A stretch of 17,790 nucleotides of DNA from an uncultured Clostridium sp. (GTDB taxonomy: Bacteria; Bacillota; Clostridia; Lachnospirales; Lachnospiraceae): positions 1 to 17,790 of the forward strand of contig UQFC01000053.1 of the NCBI GenBank assembly GCA_900540335.1. The letters run 5' to 3'. The notes under the pieces were generated by a model. The model did not search any database. It saw only the letters and a list, made by a program, of their open reading frames with translations, and had not been told where the DNA came from. Shown here piece after piece: positions 6,028 through 14,895 of the stretch (positions are counted from its first letter, which is position 1; each line of letters starts with the position of its first letter). The position numbers and the translations under genes are program-made.

Positions 6028-9000
6028 ATGAGAGAAAGAATTAACCGCCTTGCCAGAGGAATCGTGGAGGGAGAAAGCCCGGTTCTGCAGATTGAACCAC
6101 AGTCTGTGAAAGACTCGGTTCCGGCTGGTGCGGTGACAAAAAAAGAATTATATATATCAGACGAACAGGGAAGATTTATCAAGGGTTTGATTTATTCTTC
6201 CAATATGAGAGTGAGACTTTGCGACAGTGCGTTCGGCGGAAGCCGGAACAGGATTTTATATGAAGTAGACGGACGGCACCTTTCCGGTGAAGATGTGATA
6301 ACGGGTAACTTTTGTCTTGTGACCAATGGCGGGGAGAGAAAAGTACCCTATTCTTTTTCCGTGAATCTGGGAGGAACAGGAAAGACGCTGGACAGTCTGA
6401 AAACACCGGCAGACTTTGCCGCTCTGGCAAAGCGGGATTCGGATCTGTCTCTGCGTCTTTTTGAATATCAGGATTTTGTGGAAGCTCCTTTTATGCAGGA
6501 TCTTCACACAAGAGCTATTTATGACGGACTTCGGGGACGGCTGAACCGCCAGAATCAGCTGGAGGAGTTTCTGGTGGCCCTGGGTGCCAAGAAGCCGGTA
6601 ACTTTGAAGGTTTCTGCAGAGCCGCGCATTTATGAAAATGTGGAGGAAAACTGTCCGGATCATCTGGAGGTAAAGGCAGAAACCTGGGGATATGTACAGT
6701 TTGAGGCAGCTGTGGAGGGAGATTTCCTGGAAATTCCCAAAAAGAGCTTCAGCTCTCAGGATTTTCAGAACGGAATCTGCCAGGTGCCTTATCAGATTAA
6801 TGCTGGACGTCTCCATCAGGGAAAAAACCTGGGGGCTGTCCGGATTATGACTGTCCGGGATACGATGGTGATTCCGGTGGAGGCTCAGGCGGCAGAAGAC
6901 AGCCGGGACAGAGAAAAGCAGGAGCTTCAGAGAATGAAGCAGCAGTATCTGCGCCTTCGCCTTCAGTATGAAACAGAGGAAGAAAAACAGCAGGATCTGG
7001 TAAGTCAGATGCGTCTGATTCTGGAGGATATCCGGAGAATTCAGGGTGAGGATCTGGAAAACACCCTTCGTCTGTCGGAACTCTGTATTTTGGAAGGGCA
7101 GACAGAGCGGGCGGCAGAAATGCTGGAAAGCTGGAGGGATGATCCGGGGCTGAGAGGCAGAGACAATCGGGAGATTCTCTGTTTTTATCAGTACCTGCTG
7201 TACCTGATCCAGAAACGGGAAGAAATGAGAACGGCTCTTCTGGAACGCGTAAGACAGTGTCTGGAGGAGCGTCCGGATCATGCGGAGCTTTATCTTTTAA
7301 GGCTGAGGCTGGAGAAAGAGGAGGGAGCAGGGCCGGCAAAATGTCTGGAGGAAATGCGGACCATGTTTCGGCATGGCTGCCACAGTCCCTTCCTTTACGC
7401 GGAGAGCTTCCGGATTTACCGGGAAAATCCGGTTCTTCTTGGAAGAATGGGAGAATATGAGGTACAGGTAATGATGTTTGCGGCCAGACAGGATCTGGTA
7501 AGCCGGGAACTGGCCGTTTTCATTGCAGAGCCGGCTGCGGCCTCAAAATATTACAGGCGGCTGTACTGCCGTCTTTTAAAGCTGCTTTATCGGAAATATG
7601 AAGAGAAGGAGCTTTTAGGAGCAGTCTGCAGTATGCTGATCAAGGGAGACTGCAGAGGGGAGGAATATTTCCCCTGGTATCAGAAGGCGCTGGAACAGGG
7701 AGTCAGTCTGACCAGACTGTATGAGTATTTCCTGTTTTCTCTTCCTTATGATTATCCGTATCTGCTGCCCAGAGAGGTGCTTTTATACTTCTCTTATGAA
7801 AAATCCATGGATGATGCCAGCAGAGCTATCCTTTATATGAATATTATCCGGTATATGAATCCGGCGTCTTCTCTTTACCGTCAGTATGAGAGGGATATAG
7901 AACAGTTTACTATGGAGCAGCTGCTGGATTCCAGGCTGGATCAGAGGCTTGCTGTTCTTTATGAGCACATGATTTACCGGGAGATGATTGATGAGAAGGT
8001 GGCGGAAATTCTGCCTGCCATTTTAAAATCCTACCGGATTCGGATATCTGCTCCGGGAATCCGGTATGTGATTGTCTGCTATGAGGAAATCGAAGGAGAG
8101 GATGTATTTCCTGTCCGGGACGGAATTGCCTATGTGCCTCTTTTTGGCAGGAATCCGGTAATTTTGTTCCAGGATGAGTATGGAAACCGGTATGCCAATA
8201 TTTCCTGCCAGAAGATTCCGGCTATGAAACGAAAAGACGGGGAGGAGCTGGAAGAGCAGTGCTATGACATTGTGCCTTCTCATCCGAGGCTGAGGCTGCA
8301 GGAGTGCAGCCGGATTGCGGAGACTGGAATTTCCGGTCCGGAGGATATGATGACACTCAAGAGAGCACTGTCAGATCTGCGTCTCCATCCTCTGTTCCGC
8401 AGAAAAATTCTGATCGAAATGATCGGCTGGTACAGAAAACGTCTGGAGTCGGATGAGCCGGATACAGGAGATGATGTGGATTATCTGATGGAGCTGGATC
8501 TGGAGCGCCTGGATCGGGAGGATCGGGCAGGCGTATGTGAAACTCTGATTCAGCAGGGATATATGCGTGAAGCCTTTGAGATTGTAGAAGCGTATGGATA
8601 TGAGGATCTGAAAAGCAGCAGACTGATGAAGCTCTGCAGCAGAATGATTCTCCAGCAGCTTTCAGAAAACAATCCTCTGCTTCTGCAGATTGCATTCCGC
8701 CTGTTTTCCGAGGGCAGATATGACAGTGCGATTCTGGACTATTTGTGTGAATATTTTAACGGATCCGCCATGCAGATGTTTAAGGTACTGAGCCAGGGAG
8801 AGAGAGAGCATATTGAGACCTACGATCTTCCGGAGCGTCTTCTGGCGCAGATGATGTTTACCGGCGAAACGGATCGGATTGACTGGGTATTCTCCTGGTA
8901 TATGTCTGGAAAGCATACCAGTGACAATGTGATTAAGGCCTATTTCACCATGAAATCAGCAGATTATTTTCTGCGGGATAAGGCCACGGGTGACAAGGTG

Positions 9001-9603
9001 TTTGCATGGCTGGAGAGCGCAGTCAGCAGCGTGGAGGACAAAAGCAGGATTCCTACGATCTATCTGCTGGCTTTGACCAGGTACTACTCGACTTTAAAGG
9101 AGCTGGATGAGGAGAAACAGGAGCTGTGCCGGTCCATGCTTGATATCCTTCTGGAGGAAAAGCGCGTGTTCGCCTGCTTCCAGGATCTGGGACGGCTGAT
9201 GCAGCTTCCGGAGCAGCTGAAAAATCAGGTGATTCTGGAATTCAGAGGGGGACGGGAGTACCGTCCGGAGCTGGAGGTGCGGATTCTTCCTGAGGAGGAA
9301 CAGTTCCAGGCAGACGAGCTGACGAAGGTTTATCCGGGAATCTATGCGCGACAGAAGGTGCTGTTTGAAGGAGAAATTCTGGAATACCGGATATACCGGA
9401 GAGACGGTGAAAGCCGCCAGCTGGTCAAGGAGGGCAGCATAAGCTGCGCTGCGGAGTATTCCAGAGAGGAAGAAAGCCGTTTTGCGGCTTTGAATGAAAT
9501 GAGTCTTTGCCTTTCTTTAAAGGAAGAAACGGCACTGCAGGAAAAAATGAAGAAGTATGTAACCGACAGCGCCATGATGGAAGAGCTGTTCGGCCTGATA
9601 TAA
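6028..9603 (+). CDS. Large DUF5717-type protein: tandem Ig-like domains plus helical repeats
   Basis: The protein has 1191 residues, no signal peptide and no membrane segment, so it should be cytoplasmic. I read tandem beta-rich, Ig-like domains in about 35-125 (ISDEQGRFIKGLIYS, ILYEVDGRHLSGEDVITG) and 190-290. A charged coiled coil follows from about 293 to 345, then a long alpha solenoid with degenerate TPR-like units (e.g. LSELCILEGQTERAAEMLES). A beta insertion lies near 680-760, more helices run to about 1080, and a small terminal beta/alpha domain ends the protein. I believe this is the DUF5717 family; the label is from memory. Function is unknown. An AGGTGA ribosome binding site lies four bases before the ATG. 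It is the first gene of a three-gene operon with an Hsp70-like protein 15 bases downstream and a TPR protein. A scaffold or co-chaperone role is inference. Confidence 0.8.
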   Translation: MRERINRLARGIVEGESPVLQIEPQSVKDSVPAGAVTKKELYISDEQGRFIKGLIYSSNMRVRLCDSAFGGSRNRILYEVDGRHLSGEDVITGNFCLVTNGGERKVPYSFSVNLGGTGKTLDSLKTPADFAALAKRDSDLSLRLFEYQDFVEAPFMQDLHTRAIYDGLRGRLNRQNQLEEFLVALGAKKPVTLKVSAEPRIYENVEENCPDHLEVKAETWGYVQFEAAVEGDFLEIPKKSFSSQDFQNGICQVPYQINAGRLHQGKNLGAVRIMTVRDTMVIPVEAQAAEDSRDREKQELQRMKQQYLRLRLQYETEEEKQQDLVSQMRLILEDIRRIQGEDLENTLRLSELCILEGQTERAAEMLESWRDDPGLRGRDNREILCFYQYLLYLIQKREEMRTALLERVRQCLEERPDHAELYLLRLRLEKEEGAGPAKCLEEMRTMFRHGCHSPFLYAESFRIYRENPVLLGRMGEYEVQVMMFAARQDLVSRELAVFIAEPAAASKYYRRLYCRLLKLLYRKYEEKELLGAVCSMLIKGDCRGEEYFPWYQKALEQGVSLTRLYEYFLFSLPYDYPYLLPREVLLYFSYEKSMDDASRAILYMNIIRYMNPASSLYRQYERDIEQFTMEQLLDSRLDQRLAVLYEHMIYREMIDEKVAEILPAILKSYRIRISAPGIRYVIVCYEEIEGEDVFPVRDGIAYVPLFGRNPVILFQDEYGNRYANISCQKIPAMKRKDGEELEEQCYDIVPSHPRLRLQECSRIAETGISGPEDMMTLKRALSDLRLHPLFRRKILIEMIGWYRKRLESDEPDTGDDVDYLMELDLERLDREDRAGVCETLIQQGYMREAFEIVEAYGYEDLKSSRLMKLCSRMILQQLSENNPLLLQIAFRLFSEGRYDSAILDYLCEYFNGSAMQMFKVLSQGEREHIETYDLPERLLAQMMFTGETDRIDWVFSWYMSGKHTSDNVIKAYFTMKSADYFLRDKATGDKVFAWLESAVSSVEDKSRIPTIYLLALTRYYSTLKELDEEKQELCRSMLDILLEEKRVFACFQDLGRLMQLPEQLKNQVILEFRGGREYRPELEVRILPEEEQFQADELTKVYPGIYARQKVLFEGEILEYRIYRRDGESRQLVKEGSISCAAEYSREEESRFAALNEMSLCLSLKEETALQEKMKKYVTDSAMMEELFGLI

Positions 9604-9618
9604 GAAAAAGGGGTTTTT

Positions 9619-10842
9619 ATGGAGGAACTTGTTGTCGGCATTGATTTGTGTGACAGCTATACACAGATCAACTGCGCAGAAGAGGAAAAAACATGGTCAT
9701 TTCCTACGGTAATCTGCAGGCATAAAACAGAAGACGCCTGGTTTGTGGGAGAGGAGGCCTATGCCCATACCTTAAAAGGCGATGGGATTATTGTGGACAA
9801 GCTGGTAAAGCTGGTCTGTAAGGACGGGACGGCTACGCTGGGAAATGTGCGCTATGAAGCAAGAGAACTGCTGGCACTGTTTCTGGAGCGGATTATGCGT
9901 CTCCCGGAAGAGGAATACGGGAAAAAACAGATCGGCCAGCTGGTTTTCACTGTGAAAAAAATGAATCAGAGGCTGTCAGAGGCTCTTTATGAATGTGGTG
10001 AGAAGCTGGGAATTTCAAGAGAGCGGATTCACATTATCAGCCATTCTGAAAGCTATATTTACTATATTCTCAGCCAGAGAAAAGAAATCTGGAATGGAAC
10101 CGTAGGAATGTTTGATCTTTCGGCAGAAGGACTTCGTTACTACGAAATGAAGGTTCAGAGAGGACTGAAAAATACTACGGTGATTGCTGAACAGGAACGT
10201 CTGGACGAGAGCTTTAATCTGGATATTCTGAAAAATGATTCCGGCGCCAAGCTGGCAGACAGGATTCTCTGTTCCTGCGCATCCAGACTGATGCAGAATA
10301 AAAATTATTCTTCTGTTTTTCTCATGGGAAAAGGATTTGAGGACAGAAGCTGGGCAGACGAGTTTATGAAGCTTTTGTGTACCAAGCGGAGAGTATATAT
10401 GGAGCTGGCCGTCTTTTCCAAGGGAGCGGCCTGCCGCGCCTTTGATCTGACCCGGCCGAAAACAGCATTTCCCTATACGATGATCTGTGACGGCCGGTTA
10501 AAATCCACGGTTTCCATGAATGTGATTTACAGAGGACAGGAAACTTCGGTGGTTCTGGCTGCTGCAGGAGATAACTGGTATGAACAGGAGTCGGTGGTGG
10601 ATGTGATTCCGGAGCATCAGGATACGGTGGATCTGGTGGTTACACCCTTAGATACCAAGCGGCGCAGAGAGGTTTCGATTCGCCTGGAGGGATTTCCGGA
10701 GCGGCCGGAGCGGACAACGAAGGTTCGTGTGAAAATATCATTTCTTGACGAGCGGACGATGGATGTGAGAATTCTGGATCAGGGATTCGGGGAAATATAC
10801 CCGTCCTCGGATATTCAGATTAGACAAGAGGTTATGTTATGA
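9619..10842 (+). CDS. Degenerate Hsp70-like protein (DUF5716-type)
   Basis: The 407-residue protein has the layout of an Hsp70/actin-fold ATPase followed by a beta domain. GIDLCDSYTQI (7-17) sits at the phosphate-1 loop: the Asp is kept but the usual Gly-Thr-Thr is lost. MFDLSAEGL near 164-172 sits at phosphate-2, again keeping Asp while the glycine-rich turn is gone. VFLMGKGFED near 233-242 and FSKGAACRAFDL near 270-281 match the adenosine motif and the helix after it. Residues about 285-400 resemble the beta substrate-binding domain of DnaK, notably LEGFPERPERTTKVRVKISF and then MDVRILDQGFGEIYPSS. The helical lid is absent. ATP hydrolysis is therefore doubtful, though nucleotide or client binding is possible. 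An A/G-rich ribosome binding site precedes the ATG, and the stop overlaps the next gene. I think the family is DUF5716; function is unknown. Confidence 0.78.
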   Translation: MEELVVGIDLCDSYTQINCAEEEKTWSFPTVICRHKTEDAWFVGEEAYAHTLKGDGIIVDKLVKLVCKDGTATLGNVRYEARELLALFLERIMRLPEEEYGKKQIGQLVFTVKKMNQRLSEALYECGEKLGISRERIHIISHSESYIYYILSQRKEIWNGTVGMFDLSAEGLRYYEMKVQRGLKNTTVIAEQERLDESFNLDILKNDSGAKLADRILCSCASRLMQNKNYSSVFLMGKGFEDRSWADEFMKLLCTKRRVYMELAVFSKGAACRAFDLTRPKTAFPYTMICDGRLKSTVSMNVIYRGQETSVVLAAAGDNWYEQESVVDVIPEHQDTVDLVVTPLDTKRRREVSIRLEGFPERPERTTKVRVKISFLDERTMDVRILDQGFGEIYPSSDIQIRQEVML

Positions 10843-11651
10843 GTTTATTGCTTTGCAGGCAGGAAAATGTAAAACGCCCTTATTATGTGGAAACACTGGG
10901 GATTCGAATTTATTCCTCTCAGGAGCTTTCTTATGTGATATACCATTATCCTCTTCTGGTGATGGAGGATTTTGTGGGAGAAAGTCTTCTGGAATTTATG
11001 AGAGAGGAGCTGAATCAGGGATTTCTGGCTCTGAAGGTGGAGAGATGGCTGAAAAGCGGAGAGGATCCGGACGAGGCGCTGATTCTGATTCTTCAGGAGT
11101 GTGATTATTACAGACCCGGTGAAATCAGCCATTACCGGCAGCAGCTGACATCTCTTCGGAAAAAGCATCCGGCAGAGTTTAAAAAGCTGCTGGCAGACGA
11201 GCTGTTTTCTATGCGTCAGTATGGGAGAGCGCTGAATCTTTACCGGGAGCTTCTGGAGTTTCCAAGGGACGAATATGTGGATGACTTGTTTCTGGGGCGG
11301 ATCTGGAATAACCTGGGATCCTGCTATGCCCGGATGTTTCAGACAAAAAGAGCCTTTGAGGCATACGGATATGCCTACTCCCGGGCTCCCGAGGAGCAGA
11401 TTTTAAAGCAGATGTACTGGCTGACCAAGCTGGATCGGGGACTGAAGCTGGGAGAGAGACTTGGTGCTCTGATTACAGAAGAAAAAACCAGGCAGTGGGA
11501 TCAGTTTATGGATGAGGCCAGAGCGCAGGCGGTACAGTCAGAAACGGTGAAACAGATGGAGGAGATTTTCGGGCAGGAAGAGGATGCGCGCCGGGAAAAG
11601 GAATCAGAGCTTCTTCATAACTGGAAACAGGAATACCGCGGAATGATTTAA
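10839..11651 (+). CDS. TPR-containing protein, third gene of the DUF5717 operon
   Basis: The 270-residue protein is predicted cytoplasmic, with no signal or membrane segment. The N-terminal third (1-110) is helical and not recognised. Two to three TPR-like units lie at about 113-200: LLADELFSMRQYGRALNLYR, then IWNNLGSCYARMFQTKRAFE, then YGYAYSRAPEEQIL. A charged, probably coiled-coil tail (about 215-262) follows. The ATG overlaps the stop of the Hsp70-like gene (ATGA), with AAGAGG just upstream, so translation is likely coupled and the two products are probably made in matched amounts. TPR proteins often bind Hsp70 tails, but whether this one binds its neighbour is inference. No clear intrinsic terminator follows, only a structured GC-rich region. 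Confidence 0.8.
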   Translation: MSLLLCRQENVKRPYYVETLGIRIYSSQELSYVIYHYPLLVMEDFVGESLLEFMREELNQGFLALKVERWLKSGEDPDEALILILQECDYYRPGEISHYRQQLTSLRKKHPAEFKKLLADELFSMRQYGRALNLYRELLEFPRDEYVDDLFLGRIWNNLGSCYARMFQTKRAFEAYGYAYSRAPEEQILKQMYWLTKLDRGLKLGERLGALITEEKTRQWDQFMDEARAQAVQSETVKQMEEIFGQEEDARREKESELLHNWKQEYRGMI

Positions 11652-11666
11652 GGGCGGACGCCCGAC

Positions 11667-11732
11667 GCTTCCTGTCTGCTGTAGGCGGGCAAGAAGATGC
11701 AAGGCTTCTTGTCGCCCCGGCTGACAGGAAGC
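11667..11732. repeat. Two-tier inverted repeat after the DUF5717 operon
   Basis: GCTTCCTGTC (11667-11676) pairs with GACAGGAAGC (11723-11732). Inside, GGCG and CAAGAAG (11684-11696) pair with CTTCTTG and CGCC (11705-11716) around an eight-base loop. No T run follows, so it is not a classical terminator. It may protect the 3' end of the operon mRNA or be a dispersed repeat. Confidence 0.55.
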
Positions 11733-11744
11733 CGGAGATTTTGC

Positions 11745-11773
11745 TTGACAAAACGAAGTGAAAAATTTATGAT
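11745..11773 (+). promoter_or_regulatory. SigA promoter of the valS operon
   Basis: Consensus TTGACA (11745-11750) and TATGAT (11768-11773) are 17 bases apart. The start point should be near 11780, just before the T-box leader. Confidence 0.9.
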
Positions 11774-11782
11774 AGAGTCTAT

Positions 11783-12028
11783 ATGAAAGGCTGAGAAGAA
11801 GAGGAGTACGGCGGAAGCTGCTGACAGAGAGAACCGTTCACTGGCTGAAAGACGGTTTGAGAGGGCACGCACGGAAGGTAGCTTTGGAGCCGGGAGTCTG
11901 AAAAGCAGGAGGCAGGTAGGATTCCCCGTAGAAACCGCGTTAAGGTGATTTAAGTGATAAATAAAGGTGGTACCGCGGAAAAGCAAACTCCGCCCTTTAT
12001 GCAGGAAGCTGCATAGAGGGCTTTTTTT
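11783..12028 (+). ncRNA. T-box leader (valine specific) with terminator
   Basis: This tRNA-sensing leader controls valS. The invariant T-box core AAGGTGGTACCGCG is at 11964-11977. Stem I parts include GAGGAGTA near 11800, AGAGAG with GGCTGAAAG in the distal arm (11825-11851), and GAAGGTAGC near 11874-11882, where GTA at 11878-11880 is the probable specifier, a valine codon. The terminator is a 13-bp stem (11992-12004 with 12009-12021, one G-U) with a GAAG loop and seven T residues. Uncharged tRNA-Val should favour the antiterminator and read-through into valS and the genes behind it. The T-box call is secure; the specifier position fits the downstream gene but was not folded by software. Confidence 0.93.
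11992..12028 (+). terminator. Regulated terminator of the T-box leader
   Basis: A 13-bp hairpin with a GAAG tetraloop and seven T residues. It competes with the antiterminator that contains the T-box core. Confidence 0.92.
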
Positions 12029-12175
12029 AATTTCATAGGAAATATGCAGGAAATGGAAAAAGTTTTCCTGTGATAGGAAAAAGCCCTTTTTATCGTCCTG
12101 ACAGGAAAGCTGTTTTCCTCCGGGATGAAAATTCCTCAGGATTTTGAAGTAAACACAGAAAGAAAGGAAACGACC

Positions 12176-14869
12176 ATGAAGGAACTGGAAAAAACCTACA
12201 ATCCCTCGGCGATCGAGGAGAAGCTTTATCAGAAATGGCTGGACAACAAATATTTTCATGCAGATGCAGAGCGGGGAAAACGCGAAGGTAAGAAGCCGTT
12301 TACGATTGTTATGCCGCCGCCCAATATTACAGGACAGCTTCATATGGGTCATGCTCTGGACAATACCATGCAGGATATCCTGACCCGGTATAAGAGAATG
12401 CAGGGGTATGAGGCTCTGTGGCAGCCCGGTACAGACCATGCGGCGATTGCTACAGAGGTAAAGGTAATTGACAAGTTAAAGAGCGAGGGAATTGACAAGC
12501 AGGATCTGGGACGGGAAGGTTTCCTGGAGAAATGCTGGGACTGGAGAAAAGAATATGGTACCCGGATTATTAACCAGCTGCACAAGCTGGGCTCCTCCGC
12601 AGACTGGGACAGAGAGCGTTTTACTATGGACGAAGGCTGTTCCGACGCTGTTTTAGAGGTGTTCTGCAAGCTGTATGAGAAGGGATATATTTATAAAGGT
12701 TCCCGGATTATTAACTGGTGTCCGGTATGTCAGACTTCTATTTCTGATGCAGAGGTTGAGCATCAGGAGCAGGATGGCTTCTTCTGGCATATTAATTATC
12801 CCATTGCAGGGGAAGAGGGCCGCTTTGTAGAGATCGCCACCACCCGTCCGGAGACTCTGCTGGGAGATACGGCTGTTGCTGTGAACCCGGAGGATGAGCG
12901 CTATCAGGATCTGGTTGGAAAAATGCTGAAGCTGCCGCTGACAGATCGTCTGATTCCGGTTGTTGCAGATGCTTATGTAGATAAGGAATTCGGTACCGGA
13001 TGCGTAAAGATTACTCCGGCTCATGACCCGAACGACTTTGAGGTGGGACGCCGCCACAATCTTCCGGAAATCTGTATTATGAATGATGATGCAACCATCC
13101 GCTGCCCGGGAAGCAAGTATGACGGAATGGATCGGTATGAGGCGAGAAAAGCCATGGTAGAGGATCTGAAGGAGCAGGGCCTGTTAGTCAAGGTGGTTCC
13201 TCATTCCCACAACGTAGGAACCCACGACCGCTGCAAGACCACAGTCGAGCCTATGGTAAAGCAGCAGTGGTTTGTACGGATGGAGGAGATGGCAAAGCCG
13301 GCGATTGAGGCATTAAAGAGCGGAGAACTGAAGTTTGTTCCGGAAAGCTTTGGAAAGACCTATCTTCACTGGCTGGAGGGAATCCGCGACTGGTGTATTT
13401 CCCGTCAGCTGTGGTGGGGACACCGGATTCCGGCTTATTACTGCCAGGAATGCGGCGAAATTGTAGTAGCCAAGTCTATGCCGGAAAAATGCCCCAAGTG
13501 CGGCTGCACTCACTTTAAGCAGGATGAGGATACGCTGGATACCTGGTTCTCCTCTGCTCTGTGGCCCTTCTCCACTCTGGGATGGCCGGAAAAGACAGAG
13601 GAGCTGGAATATTTCTACCCGACAGACGTACTGGTAACCGGTTACGATATTATTTTCTTCTGGGTAATCCGCATGGTATTCTCCGGAATTGAGCAGACAG
13701 GAAAATGTCCGTTCCACACCGTTCTGATTCACGGTCTGGTGCGTGACAGCCAGGGCCGGAAGATGAGTAAATCTCTTGGCAACGGTATTGATCCTCTGGA
13801 GGTTATTGACAAGTACGGCGCGGATGCTCTTCGTATGACTCTGATTACAGGAAACGCACCTGGCAACGATATGCGGTTCTACTGGGAGAGAGTAGAGAAC
13901 AGCCGGAACTTTGCAAATAAGGTATGGAACGCTTCCCGGTTCATTATGATGAATATGGAGAAGGCGGATCCGGAGAAGATGAAGGCCTATGACCTGGCAT
14001 GGGGCGCAGAGGGCAGCAAAGACGCAGCTCCCTTAACCATGGCTGACAAGTGGATTCTTTCCAAGGTCAATACTCTGGCTAAGGATGTAACAGAAAATCT
14101 GGACAAGTACGAGCTGGGAATTGCCCTTCAGAAGGTTTATGACTTTATCTGGGAGGAGTTCTGTGACTGGTACATCGAGATGGTGAAGCCCCGTCTGTGG
14201 AATGATGAGGATGAGACTCATACAGCGGCAGTATGGACCTTAAAGACCGTGCTGATTCGCTCTCTGAAGCTTCTGCATCCCTATATGCCGTTTATCACAG
14301 AGGAAATCTTCTGCAACCTGCAGGAAGAGGAGCCGTCTATTATGATTTCCGCATGGCCGGAGTATCAGGAGTCCTGGAACTTTGCGTCTGAGGAAAATGC
14401 AGTAGAAACCATTAAGGAGGCCGTTCGCGCTATCCGTAACGTGCGGACATCCATGAATGTTCCGCCCAGCAAGAAGGCTAAGGTTTATGTGGTTTCTGAG
14501 AATGAAAAGCTGCTTGATATTTTTGAAAACAGCCGGGTGTTCTTTGCAACCCTGGGATATGCAAGCGAGGTAATCCTTCAGAAGGACAAAAACGGAATCG
14601 GAGAGGATGCTGTATCTGCAGTGATTCCTCAGGCGGCAATTTACATGCCTTTCGCAGAACTGGTAGACGTAGCCAAGGAGCTGGAGCGCCTGACCAAGGA
14701 AAAAGAGCGTCTTGTGAAGGAGCTGGCCCGTGTAAACGGTATGCTGAACAATGAAAAATTTGTAAGCAAGGCTCCGGAGGCAAAGATCAACGAAGAAAAG
14801 GCAAAGCTCGAGAAATACACACAGATGATGAGTCAGGTGGAAGAGCGTCTGTCTCAGCTTCAGTCATAA
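12176..14869 (+). CDS. valS: Valyl-tRNA synthetase
   Basis: This cytoplasmic class I synthetase charges tRNA-Val. The 897-residue length is normal. The HIGH-type motif is HMGH at 56-59 (within PPPNITGQLHMGH), and the KMSKS loop is exactly KMSKS at 529-533. The editing domain carries TTRPETLLGDTAV and GTGCVKITPAHDPNDFE, typical of ValRS. A zinc knuckle is formed by Cys423, Cys426, Cys439 and Cys442. Residues from about 825 to the end form the C-terminal coiled coil characteristic of ValRS (KELERLTKEKERLVKELARV). I chose the ATG at 12176, preceded by AAAGGAA. An in-frame ATG at 12125 would add 17 residues before the conserved KTYNPS start and lacks a ribosome binding site. Expression is under the T-box, and folC follows after 26 bases, a common arrangement in Firmicutes. 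Confidence 0.97.
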   Translation: MKELEKTYNPSAIEEKLYQKWLDNKYFHADAERGKREGKKPFTIVMPPPNITGQLHMGHALDNTMQDILTRYKRMQGYEALWQPGTDHAAIATEVKVIDKLKSEGIDKQDLGREGFLEKCWDWRKEYGTRIINQLHKLGSSADWDRERFTMDEGCSDAVLEVFCKLYEKGYIYKGSRIINWCPVCQTSISDAEVEHQEQDGFFWHINYPIAGEEGRFVEIATTRPETLLGDTAVAVNPEDERYQDLVGKMLKLPLTDRLIPVVADAYVDKEFGTGCVKITPAHDPNDFEVGRRHNLPEICIMNDDATIRCPGSKYDGMDRYEARKAMVEDLKEQGLLVKVVPHSHNVGTHDRCKTTVEPMVKQQWFVRMEEMAKPAIEALKSGELKFVPESFGKTYLHWLEGIRDWCISRQLWWGHRIPAYYCQECGEIVVAKSMPEKCPKCGCTHFKQDEDTLDTWFSSALWPFSTLGWPEKTEELEYFYPTDVLVTGYDIIFFWVIRMVFSGIEQTGKCPFHTVLIHGLVRDSQGRKMSKSLGNGIDPLEVIDKYGADALRMTLITGNAPGNDMRFYWERVENSRNFANKVWNASRFIMMNMEKADPEKMKAYDLAWGAEGSKDAAPLTMADKWILSKVNTLAKDVTENLDKYELGIALQKVYDFIWEEFCDWYIEMVKPRLWNDEDETHTAAVWTLKTVLIRSLKLLHPYMPFITEEIFCNLQEEEPSIMISAWPEYQESWNFASEENAVETIKEAVRAIRNVRTSMNVPPSKKAKVYVVSENEKLLDIFENSRVFFATLGYASEVILQKDKNGIGEDAVSAVIPQAAIYMPFAELVDVAKELERLTKEKERLVKELARVNGMLNNEKFVSKAPEAKINEEKAKLEKYTQMMSQVEERLSQLQS

Positions 14870-14895
14870 AACGGGACAGGTTCGCATAATATAAA

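Noticed and set aside
6256..7281. 341-codon reverse-strand open frame within the DUF5717-type gene
   Set aside because: It is antisense to a continuous 1191-codon gene, has no ribosome binding site, and its residue make-up is characteristic of a shadow frame.
11648..12439. 263-codon reverse-strand open frame across the T-box and valS start
   Set aside because: It crosses a T-box leader, a terminator and the conserved beginning of valS on the other strand.
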